Shown here piece by piece: positions 1 to 5,732 of a DNA stretch of 6,618 nt. The DNA lies in the NCBI GenBank assembly GCA_022573095.1, contig JACZUR010000133.1, positions 1 through 6,618 of the forward strand, written 5' to 3'. The position numbers were made by a program, and so were the translations under genes. The DNA is from Gemmatimonadota bacterium. Lineage in GTDB: Bacteria; Gemmatimonadota; Gemmatimonadetes; Gemmatimonadales; GWC2-71-9. The notes under the pieces are model-generated. The model was not told the origin of the DNA. It made no database searches and was given only the letters and a program-made list of their open reading frames with translations. Positions within the stretch are counted from its first letter, which is position 1. The number at the start of each line of letters is the position of its first letter.

Positions 1-1072
1 ACCCGCCACTCGTTCTGAACTGGACCGCGGTGCTGCCGAGAGCCCTGCCCTCCGGAGTACGCAAGACAGATCGAATATTAGGACCCGTAACCGGAATCTC
101 ACCCGCTGCCACGCCAATCCTCAACTCGATCACTCGTCCAGACCGACCCGTTCTATACGCTCGCAGCGCCCGGACGCCGGCGGCATCACTCCGATCGATC
201 CCGAGCGTCGCTGGCAGGGTTTCATCCAGAATGCGTTGCAACTCGGCCTGGGTCCATGCGACCGTCCATCTGAAGTTAGGGGAAATATCGCAGTAGTATC
301 CATCGCCGTTTCGGTCGGATACGGGTCGAAGATAGGGAAGTTCGCTCGTGTTTCGGAAAGCTTCGTCGGGAGCGGCCGTGGAGTAGCCGCAGGTGGAGTG
401 GAAAAAGGCGCTGATCAACTCACCACCGTAGGTCAGAACTTCACCGTGCGTGGCTCCCACGGCTTCGACCGTTCCGGCGTATTCGGTTTCCAGCCCTCCG
501 TAAACCTGGTCCGCAATGGACGCCATCACGTCGATACCCAGCGACGCGAACTTTCCGCGGTTCTTTAGCGCATAGGTCCGTGACGCCACAGCTTGAGCCC
601 GGAGCGCCGCAGTCTCGTTCCTTCCTCGCCGCCCCATCTCGGCACCGACCACGCTGGGAAGGTAGCTCTCCAGGCCAACGACGTTAACGACCGTGAGCAC
701 GCCACGCGAAGATCGAACCTCCACTTGACCCCGATAGCGAGAACCGTTAAAAGTGACCGTTCGCTCACCGCTACGGCCGCGGAACGTCAGCACACGATAA
801 ACGCCGGAGCCACTGCCATCGGGAATTCGGACTCTATCACCGTCGGAAACCATGTGCACCGTCCGGTTACCACCGGTCCGGAAAGCGATCCGATTCGCAT
901 TGCGTACTTCCAGGCCTCCCTCGCCGCGCAGTTCTATAGACGAGCTTGTCGTGCTGAGGCCCACGCGGAGCGACGGCTCACCCCGGACTCGACCAATCGA
1001 CGCGGGTCGCGCGCACGTTACAGCACTCGCCGCTGCAACCGCGCTAAGAGTTAGCAGCCTCTTCCAGGGCAT
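1..1072 (-). CDS. SpoIID/LytB-domain protein, C-terminus beyond window
   Basis: Secreted protein of the SpoIID/LytB family, whose studied members are lytic transglycosylases that cleave peptidoglycan glycan strands, usually ones stripped of stem peptides. My translation stays open for 357 codons from ATG 1072-1070 to the window edge, with no stop. Residues 1-20 (MPWKRLLTLSAVAAASAVTC) look like a signal peptide: two basic residues, then a hydrophobic alanine-rich core. AVTC resembles a lipobox poorly. Residues 35-130 are the beta-rich N-terminal part (LRVGLS near 35). The SpoIID core follows: LESYLPSVVGAEM (134-146; Glu145 is the likely catalytic glutamate), AALRAQAVASRTYAL (155-169), and FHSTCGYST (224-232; His225 and Cys228 are likely metal ligands). 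A further conserved part is YYCDISPNFRW (259-269). The start lies inside hemL, a 29-nt overlap, and no other start precedes the signal peptide, so co-translation with hemL is likely. SpoIID proteins occur widely outside spore formers, so the role here is probably envelope remodelling, not sporulation. Family assignment is firm; the role is inferred. Confidence 0.9.
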   Translation of the reverse strand, partial: MPWKRLLTLSAVAAASAVTCARPASIGRVRGEPSLRVGLSTTSSSIELRGEGGLEVRNANRIAFRTGGNRTVHMVSDGDRVRIPDGSGSGVYRVLTFRGRSGERTVTFNGSRYRGQVEVRSSRGVLTVVNVVGLESYLPSVVGAEMGRRGRNETAALRAQAVASRTYALKNRGKFASLGIDVMASIADQVYGGLETEYAGTVEAVGATHGEVLTYGGELISAFFHSTCGYSTAAPDEAFRNTSELPYLRPVSDRNGDGYYCDISPNFRWTVAWTQAELQRILDETLPATLGIDRSDAAGVRALRAYRTGRSGRVIELRIGVAAGEIPVTGPNIRSVLRTPEGRALGSTAVQFRTSGG

Positions 1073-2330
1073 CGGCCAACTTGTCTATGGTATCAGTGAT
1101 AACTCCATCTGTGTGCGCCTCTGAGACGAACGCGGCTTCAAAGGGGGACGGTGCGAGAAGAACCCCCCGGTCGAGCGCGCATCGGTGGAACGCCGAGAAC
1201 AACTTGGCGTCGCCAGCTTTCGCATCCTGAAAATTCCTCACAGGCTCGCTCGTGAAGTGAAGTCCCCACATCGCCCCTTCGCAGTCGACGGTCAGAGGAA
1301 CGCCGAGGTTCCGCGCCGCAGAAGCCAGTCCGTCGGTCAGACTTGCGGTGCGCTTCGCCAGTTTCGCTAGAATCTCTCCGTCCTTCAAGGCCGTGAGAAC
1401 CGCCAGTCCTACAGCCATCGTGAGTGGATTCCCGGATAGCGTTCCCGCCTGATAAACCGAGCCCTGTGGCGCAACCATCTCCATCAGCTCTTTTCGCCCG
1501 CCGTAGGCTGCCACCGGCATCCCTCCCCCAATCACCTTACCGAGCGTGGTTAGGTCGGGAACGATTCCAGCAGTCTGCTGGAAGCCACCCAAAGACACGC
1601 GGAAACCGGTCATCACCTCGTCAAAGATGAGGAGACCTCCCTTCTCCTTCGTGAGAGTCCGCAGGGTCGGCAGAAAATCGGGTAGCGGACGGATGAAACC
1701 AGAATTTCCCACCAGCGGTTCGACGATAACGGCGGCGATCTGGTCGCCCCTTTTCTCGAAAATCTCATGTACCGAGTCGATGTCGTTGTAGGGACAGGTG
1801 AGTGTCAGTTCGGCCACCTCTGTAGGAACACCCGGGCTGTCCGGGAGGGAAAGCGTCGCCACACCGCTTCCAGCCGCGACTAAGAACGAATCCGCGTGGC
1901 CGTGGTAGCATCCCTCGAACTTGAGGATCAGTTTGCGGCCGGTTGCGGCACGCGCCACTCGCGCAGCGGACATCGTCGCCTCAGTACCGCTGCTCACGAA
2001 GCGGATCATCTCGATCGAAGGCATCAGTTCGCATACGAGTTCCGCGATCTCGATCTCCCCCGGACTGGTCATTCCGTAGCTCGTACCACGCTCTACGGCG
2101 GCTTTCAGCGCGTCGGTGACACGTTGGTCGGCGTGACCGAGAATCGTAGCTCCCCAAGACATGACGTAGTCGATGAACTCTCTCCCGTCGACATCTATGA
2201 GGTAAGCACCCCGGGCATCCGCTACGACGAGAGGCTTTCCGCCTACCGCCTTGAAAGCCCTGACCGGTGAGTTAACTCCCCCGGGCAACACACTTCTCGC
2301 TCGCGCGATGTACGAGTCCGACTTGCTCAT
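1044..2330 (-). CDS. hemL: Glutamate-1-semialdehyde 2,1-aminomutase
   Basis: PLP enzyme that converts glutamate-1-semialdehyde to 5-aminolevulinate, the last step of the C5 route to tetrapyrroles, in the cytoplasm. The protein has 428 residues, the family's normal length, and is complete. Visible signatures: LPGGVNSPVRAF (15-26), the phosphate-binding SSGTEATMSA (113-122), EGCYHGHAD (139-147), the cofactor-binding Asp237 in FDEVMTGFR, and the Schiff-base Lys265 in TTLGKVIGGGMP. YQAGTLSGNP (293-302) separates this enzyme from ordinary class III aminotransferases. The ATG at 2330 overlaps the stop of the rimO remnant (ATGA), and its 3' end overlaps the SpoIID gene. No clear Shine-Dalgarno precedes the start (GTTGCCATAAC), which suggests translation depends on ribosomes arriving from the upstream frame. 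Use of HemL shows the organism uses the C5 route rather than the ALA synthase route. Confidence 0.97.
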   Translation of the reverse strand: MSKSDSYIARARSVLPGGVNSPVRAFKAVGGKPLVVADARGAYLIDVDGREFIDYVMSWGATILGHADQRVTDALKAAVERGTSYGMTSPGEIEIAELVCELMPSIEMIRFVSSGTEATMSAARVARAATGRKLILKFEGCYHGHADSFLVAAGSGVATLSLPDSPGVPTEVAELTLTCPYNDIDSVHEIFEKRGDQIAAVIVEPLVGNSGFIRPLPDFLPTLRTLTKEKGGLLIFDEVMTGFRVSLGGFQQTAGIVPDLTTLGKVIGGGMPVAAYGGRKELMEMVAPQGSVYQAGTLSGNPLTMAVGLAVLTALKDGEILAKLAKRTASLTDGLASAARNLGVPLTVDCEGAMWGLHFTSEPVRNFQDAKAGDAKLFSAFHRCALDRGVLLAPSPFEAAFVSEAHTDGVITDTIDKLADALEEAANS

Positions 2331-2529
2331 GTTATGGCAACAGCTTCGAAATCGTAGTTGTAATTATCTGCGATCCTAACGGTCAGAAAATCAAAGGGCT
2401 GCGCCGATCCACTCCCCTCAAGGTGGGTAATCCCATCACCATCGCCGGCCAGCCATTTCACTCTGCCAACCAGCCGTTCGGAGTCGACGGTAGCTTGTCG
2501 CATCCGAGCGATATCACGCCGAGTTTCAT
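2327..2529 (-). pseudogene. rimO: rimO remnant: first codons joined to TRAM end
   Basis: Remains of the ribosomal protein S12 (Asp) methylthiotransferase gene, normally about 430-450 codons; only 203 nt survive. From ATG 2529 the frame reads MKLGVISLGCDK, the RimO N-terminus with the first iron-sulfur cysteine (Cys10). It continues in the original frame only to a stop at 2460-2458 (23 residues). In the next frame, from about 2494, the DNA reads TVDSERLVGR, matching the following RimO motif (LGCxKNxVDSE), then DGITHLEG and TVRIADNYNYDFEA, matching the C-terminal TRAM domain (EIDG...YL; V.I...YDL). That frame ends in TGA 2329-2327, overlapping the hemL ATG. The radical-SAM CxxxCxxC domain and everything else between is missing, about 1.1 kb, so it cannot be an active RimO. 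The 203-nt length (3n+2) fits one lost base near 2490-2494. VDSER could belong to either side of the deletion junction. A GTG at 2461 overlaps the first stop (GTGA) and could restart translation for 44 codons into hemL. No good ribosome site precedes the ATG. An assembly error is the main alternative. Confidence 0.8.
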
Positions 2530-2569
2530 GTGCGAATCGTTATCGAACTAGAGCGGAGTTCATGGGCTG

Positions 2570-2577
2570 ATAATATA
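2570..2577 (-). promoter_or_regulatory. Possible -10 element of rimO remnant/hemL operon
   Basis: Between the sigma-factor terminator (2612) and the rimO remnant start (2529) the minus strand carries TATATTAT, the most -10-like string in the gap. It would place transcription start near 2562 and leave a leader of roughly 33 nt before the rimO ATG. No convincing -35 hexamer sits 16-18 nt upstream. The placement makes sense because a terminator lies just upstream, so hemL needs its own promoter here. The rest of the gap, 2530-2611, shows nothing else I can name. Confidence 0.3.
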
Positions 2578-2611
2578 ACCGGTGATTGCTGCCAGACACG
2601 TTCATTGCGAC

Positions 2612-2637
2612 AAAAAAGGCGGCCACCGGGCCGCCCT
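2612..2637 (-). terminator. Intrinsic terminator of the sigma factor gene
   Basis: On the minus strand a perfect 7-bp GC stem (GGCGGCC, loop CGGT, GGCCGCC) is followed at once by six T residues. It begins 28 nt after the sigma factor stop codon, exactly where a rho-independent terminator for that gene should be. It separates the sigma unit from the hemL unit. In the plus direction the hairpin is followed only by TTTGTTT after an extra C, so it would be weaker there, and no plus-strand gene needs it. Confidence 0.9.
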
Positions 2638-2662
2638 TTGTTTCAAGCGCCCGAAAGCGCGT

Positions 2663-3520
2663 CTACCCGAGGTAGCTCTCGAGGCACCTGGCTCTTGTAA
2701 CATGCCGCAGACGCGCCAGCGCTTTCTCTTTGATCTGTCTTACTCGCTCCCTGGTAATTCCCATCAGACTCCCAATCTCTTCCAGCGTCATCGGCTCCTG
2801 GTTCTCGAGACCAAAGTAAAGCTTGAGTATTCGAGCCTCTCTCTCCTTGAGAGATTCGAGTACCTCACCGATGGACTCGGTGAGTGCGTGCTCGAAGGTC
2901 TCGTCGTCCGGCCCGGGTTTCTGAGTATCGGGCAAATAATCCAGCAGCTTGTTGTCTTCCCCCGGTGTAAGGGGAGCATCAAGAGAAAGATGGGCCTGGG
3001 AGATCGAAAGAGTCTTGGCAACCTCTTCCTGGCTGATATCCATACCTTCGGCGATTTCTTGTACCGTCGGTTCCCTGCCCAATTCCTGGAGCAGTGCGGA
3101 CGAGCGTTTGCCGATGCGGTGCAGCGTACCTGCCCTATTGAGCGGCACCCTGACGATCCGGCTCTGTTCGGCGAGGGCCTGAAGTATGGCCTGGCGAATC
3201 CACCACACTGCATACGAGATGAACTTGATACCCTTGGTCTCGTCGAATTTGTGCGCGGCGCGTATGAGCCCGAGATTGCCCTCGTTGATCAAATCGGAGA
3301 GACTCACGCCCTGATTCTGGTATTTCTTAGCCACCGAGACCACGAATCGGAGATTACTGCGTACCATTTTGTCGAGAGCTGCTCCGTTCTCCTTCCTGAT
3401 CTCACGAGCCAGTCTCGCCTCTTCTTCCCTGTCGATTAGCGGGTACCGGCTGATCTCACGCAGATATTGGTCGAGGGACCCCTCATCCTTCAGAACCTTC
3501 TTGACAGCACTAACAGTCAT
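2663..3520 (-). CDS. RpoD/SigA-family sigma-70 factor, short form
   Basis: Sigma factor that directs RNA polymerase to promoters with -10/-35 elements. It is complete at 285 residues and lacks region 1.1 and the long non-conserved insert of large RpoD proteins. Region 1.2 is at about 15-45 (DQYLREISRYPLIDREEEARLAREI). Region 2 is at about 50-120, with NLRFVVSVAKKY, DLINEGNLGLIRAAHKFD and the -10-recognising KGIKFISYAVWWIRQAI. Region 3 starts at VRVPLNRAGTLHRI (123-136). Region 4 is at about 215-275 with the -35-binding helix-turn-helix TLEEIGSLMGITRERVRQIK (245-264). All promoter-contacting regions are intact. The start ATG 3520 is supported by GGAGGT 11 nt upstream, a slightly long spacing. 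The gene stands alone between a long upstream region and its own terminator. It may be the primary sigma factor of a lineage with short RpoD or a group 2 (RpoS-like) factor; sequence alone does not decide, so no symbol is given. Confidence 0.95.
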   Translation of the reverse strand: MTVSAVKKVLKDEGSLDQYLREISRYPLIDREEEARLAREIRKENGAALDKMVRSNLRFVVSVAKKYQNQGVSLSDLINEGNLGLIRAAHKFDETKGIKFISYAVWWIRQAILQALAEQSRIVRVPLNRAGTLHRIGKRSSALLQELGREPTVQEIAEGMDISQEEVAKTLSISQAHLSLDAPLTPGEDNKLLDYLPDTQKPGPDDETFEHALTESIGEVLESLKEREARILKLYFGLENQEPMTLEEIGSLMGITRERVRQIKEKALARLRHVTRARCLESYLG

Positions 3521-3531
3521 CTGTGCAGGCT

Positions 3532-3537
3532 ACCTCC
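3532..3537 (-). promoter_or_regulatory. Ribosome binding site of the sigma factor gene
   Basis: GGAGGT on the minus strand, 11 nt before ATG 3520. It is the only strong Shine-Dalgarno close to the sigma factor start and supports that start codon over the downstream alternatives. Confidence 0.65.
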
Positions 3538-3610
3538 ATAAGTACGTCATAATTACAAATACCAATCCATCATTAGGACACACTGCTACACACTCCTATC
3601 ACCGATACTT

Positions 3611-3629
3611 GTCACGGGAAGTTCGTGAC
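3611..3629. repeat. Inverted repeat GTCACG-N7-CGTGAC
   Basis: Perfect 6-bp arms around a 7-nt spacer, centred about 100 nt upstream of the sigma factor start. There is no T-run, so it is not a terminator. It shares the TCACG/CGTGA half-site with the inverted repeat at 3699-3722, so it may be an operator for a dimeric regulator. The sequence is seen; the function is inferred. Confidence 0.4.
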
Positions 3630-3698
3630 GAAAATCACTCAGGGTCAAAACCCCGATCGCCCTTTCACCGACACACTGTTACAAGCGTAATTCACCGT

Positions 3699-3722
3699 TT
3701 CACGCACCCATACGCGCGTGAA
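3699..3722. repeat. Inverted repeat TTCACGC-N10-GCGTGAA
   Basis: Perfect 7-bp arms around a 10-nt spacer, about 190 nt upstream of the sigma factor start. A further single half-site GCGTGA lies at 3744-3749. It shares its core with the repeat at 3611-3629. Possible protein-binding site; no T-run follows either arm. Confidence 0.4.
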
Positions 3723-3868
3723 CATTTGCGGGGCGATTGTTGAGCGTGATATTGAATTCTGAGTGGGATTGAGATTGGAGACTCTGGCGTACCAAGGAAC
3801 GTAAGCTGTGTCGTAATTCGAGTAGCACTCATTATTCGACATCCTCTATGTCGTGGTACGATTGCATC

Positions 3869-4132
3869 TTAGCGACTACTTCTCAACGGCGCAACCGTTA
3901 CCGACCATCCCTTCCGTCCTGCCCAGGCGCGCAATTCCGCCGCAAGCTCGGCGGGGCCGCACTCGTGTTCCACTGTCGCGGCAACACACGATGTCATTTC
4001 TCCACGTGCAAACTGCGCCCGAAGAACCCTACTCGATGGTATGTCTCCCAGCGAAGCGAGAGTCAGAGGTTCACCGTCGTCGCTGAAAATCACCGCCACC
4101 GATGAGTGTCGCGCGTCCATGCCAACATAGTG
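3869..4132 (-). pseudogene. Probable IS110-family transposase fragment (N-terminal)
   Basis: IS110-family transposases use an N-terminal RuvC-like DEDD domain with a C-terminal serine domain and are normally about 300-400 residues. Here the minus frame reads HYVGMDARHSSVAVIFSDDG, then VEHECGPAELAAEL and GWSVTVAPL, before a stop. These line up with three landmarks of the DEDD domain: YVGxDxHxxSxxVAVxDxDGE (first catalytic Asp), the E-x-x-GP segment (catalytic Glu) and the G-x-x-V-x-V-x-AP strand. The match starts at 4132, four codons before the first in-frame ATG (4120). The DEDD C-terminal acidic pair and the whole serine domain are absent, and the DNA beyond 3869 shows no continuation in any frame I read. 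From ATG 4120 the frame is 83 codons. It is probably a decayed insertion remnant, though a real small protein or a chance open frame in GC-rich DNA cannot be excluded. No terminal repeats or target duplication were found; IS110 elements often lack both. Confidence 0.5.
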
Positions 4133-4205
4133 CGACCCTCCTGAAGGCGTTGCCTAACTAATTTGTTGCCGTTTGGTGCATAGTCGTGCAGGGGATACGT
4201 TGGCA

Positions 4206-5696
4206 TCATTCGTAGGTATCGATCTGGGCTCGCTGGAGCCTGCCCGAATAGTCGACATACAGCACCTTGGTTTCGGTATAGAAGTCGTAAACCTCCCAGC
4301 CGCCCTCGCGGTGCCCGTTACCGGTCTGCTTTACGCCTCCGAACGGCAGGTGTGCCTCCGCCCCTATGGTAGGCGCGTTGATGTACGAGATCCCAGTGGC
4401 CAGTTCAGTCATCGCCTTGAACGCCCCGCGCACATCTCTCGTGTAGATCGAGCTGGACAGCCCATAGACCACATCATTGTTGACCTTGATCGCCTCGTCC
4501 AGGCTCCGGACCTGAATTACACTGAGGACCGGCCCGAAGATCTCCTCTTGCTCCAGGCGGCTTCGGGGTTTGACTCCCGCAAACACCGTGGGCCTATAGA
4601 ACCAACCCTTTCCGAGCCGCGCCCCACGGGGAACCTTCCCACCGACCTCGAGGGACGCGCCTTCTTCCTGGCCGATTCTGACATATTGCTTGACCTTGTT
4701 GCGAGCGTCTTCGTGAATCAACGGTCCTACATCTGTACTCGCTTCCAGTCCGTCTCCCAGTCGCAGTTTTTCCGCCGCGTCGCAAACCATGCGCAAAAAC
4801 CGGTTGTGTACCTTCTTGTGTACGATCAGTCGCGATGTAGCCGTACAGCGCTGCCCAGCCGTGCCAAAAGCCCCCCAGAGGACTCCTTCGAGAGCAAGAT
4901 CGAGGTCGGCGTCATCCATCACGATCTGGGCGTTCTTACCTCCCATCTCGAGGGACAGCCGTTTGTGCACGCGGCCACAGGTTTCGCCGATCACGGACCC
5001 GGTGGCCGTTGATCCGGTGAATGAGATGACCGGCACCGAGGGGTGATGCACCAGTGCCTCACCGACGACCCTACCGTAGCCGTGAACCAACTGAACGGCC
5101 TCCTGCGGCAGTCCGGCCTCAAGCAGGATTTCGACGAGCATGGTGGCGGTCCGGGGAACGTCATGAGACGGCTTGAAGATCACGCTGTTACCGCATACCA
5201 GCGCCGGAAACATTTTCCAGGTGGGGATCGCCATAGGAAAATTGAAGGGAGTAATCAATCCACAAATCCCAATGGGTCGCCGATACGTCATAGCCCACTT
5301 GTCCCTCAACTCCGAGGGAACAGTGTGGCCGAAGAGCCGCCGGCCCTCGATTGCTGCGTAGTACGCGGTGTCTATGCCTTCCTGGACATCACCCCTGGTT
5401 TCGTCCAGCACCTTGCCCATCTCTTGAGTCATCACACGGGCAATCTTTTCCTTGTTTTTTACGAGCAGGTCTCCAGCGGCTTTCAGTACCTCACCGCGGA
5501 GAGGGGCGGGCGTTTTTGACCAGACCTCAAACCCCCGCGCGGCCGACCGGACAGCCCGTCGCGCGTCCTGTACACCAGAGTCAGGGAACAGACCCACGAT
5601 CTGATTCCAGTTAGCCGGGTTTCTATTCTGGAAATATTTGCCGGTTGACGGCTCTACCCACTCGCCGCCGATATAGTTCAAGAATTTCTTTGCCAT
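4206..5696 (-). CDS. NAD(P)-dependent aldehyde dehydrogenase
   Basis: Cytoplasmic ALDH-superfamily enzyme that oxidises an aldehyde to the carboxylic acid. It is complete at 496 residues from ATG 5696, typical for the family. That start has GGAG at 5708-5705, 8 nt away; a TTG one codon earlier is less likely. Numbering from the ATG, the signatures are PFNFP with the oxyanion Asn152, Lys175 of FKPS, the FTGS nucleotide-binding turn (226-229), general base Glu250 in LEMGGKN, nucleophile Cys284 in GQRCTATSR, Glu385 in EEIFGP, and LPFGGVKQTG (450-459). All key residues are present, so it should be active. The GTAGQRCTATSR context resembles semialdehyde dehydrogenases of amino-acid and sugar-acid catabolism (for example 2-oxoglutarate or aminoadipate semialdehyde), but the substrate cannot be fixed from sequence. 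It follows the sigma-54 activator gene by 36 nt, so both are probably co-transcribed. No terminator hairpin is evident in 4133-4205 downstream. Confidence 0.95.
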   Translation of the reverse strand: MAKKFLNYIGGEWVEPSTGKYFQNRNPANWNQIVGLFPDSGVQDARRAVRSAARGFEVWSKTPAPLRGEVLKAAGDLLVKNKEKIARVMTQEMGKVLDETRGDVQEGIDTAYYAAIEGRRLFGHTVPSELRDKWAMTYRRPIGICGLITPFNFPMAIPTWKMFPALVCGNSVIFKPSHDVPRTATMLVEILLEAGLPQEAVQLVHGYGRVVGEALVHHPSVPVISFTGSTATGSVIGETCGRVHKRLSLEMGGKNAQIVMDDADLDLALEGVLWGAFGTAGQRCTATSRLIVHKKVHNRFLRMVCDAAEKLRLGDGLEASTDVGPLIHEDARNKVKQYVRIGQEEGASLEVGGKVPRGARLGKGWFYRPTVFAGVKPRSRLEQEEIFGPVLSVIQVRSLDEAIKVNNDVVYGLSSSIYTRDVRGAFKAMTELATGISYINAPTIGAEAHLPFGGVKQTGNGHREGGWEVYDFYTETKVLYVDYSGRLQRAQIDTYE

Positions 5697-5704
5697 CAAT
5701 CAAG

Positions 5705-5708
5705 CTCC
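5705..5708 (-). promoter_or_regulatory. Ribosome binding site deciding the ALDH start
   Basis: GGAG on the minus strand, 8 nt before ATG 5696 and only 5 nt before the in-frame TTG at 5699. The spacing favours the ATG, giving a protein beginning MAKKFLNYIGGEWV. Confidence 0.6.
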
Positions 5709-5732
5709 GATTACACTGCGGATTGAAGGTAA

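Larger units (their letters stand above)
3521..3868. other. Long non-coding region upstream of the sigma factor
   Basis: About 350 nt without a credible gene. It looks richer in A and T than its flanks and has stops in most frames. A minus-strand open frame at 3645-3842 shows no recognisable motif and I treat it as chance. The region must hold the sigma factor promoter, but I could not settle on a -35/-10 pair; TTGGTA and AATTATGAC near 3550-3565 are weak candidates. It carries two inverted repeats (3611-3629 and 3699-3722). It also has a near-identical 13-mer direct repeat at 3578-3590 and 3671-3683 (ACACACTGCTACA / ACACACTGTTACA). Confidence 0.6.

Noticed and set aside
593..1054. 153-codon plus-strand frame at the left end
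   Set aside because: The minus strand carries a continuous SpoIID-domain frame across the same bases with conserved catalytic motifs.
2582..3439. 285-codon open frame on the plus strand opposite the sigma factor gene
   Set aside because: It lies opposite a clear sigma-70 gene with all conserved regions, has no recognisable motif, and overlaps the sigma terminator at its start.
3611..3722. CIRCE or CRP-type operator
   Set aside because: The arms do not match TTAGCACTC-N9-GAGTGCTAA (CIRCE) or TGTGA-N6-TCACA (CRP), so no named regulator is claimed.
3645..3842. 65-codon minus-strand frame in the region upstream of the sigma gene
   Set aside because: Low-complexity composition, no ribosome site and no motif. 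It spans one of the inverted repeats and looks like chance.
3848..4105. Two overlapping plus-strand frames of 77-85 codons
   Set aside because: They sit opposite the IS110-like frame, have no recognisable motif, and encode basic, Arg/Pro-rich sequence typical of antisense GC-rich DNA.
3869..4205. Bridge RNA or complete IS110 element
   Set aside because: The transposase-like frame is truncated, and I could not identify element ends, a structured RNA or a target core in the flanks.
4173..5012. 279-codon open frame on the plus strand opposite the aldehyde dehydrogenase
   Set aside because: Antisense shadow of a well-conserved ALDH; no domain or motif visible in its translation.
5697..5699. TTG as the aldehyde dehydrogenase start
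   Set aside because: The next codon is ATG with a better-spaced GGAG, and ATG is the usual start.
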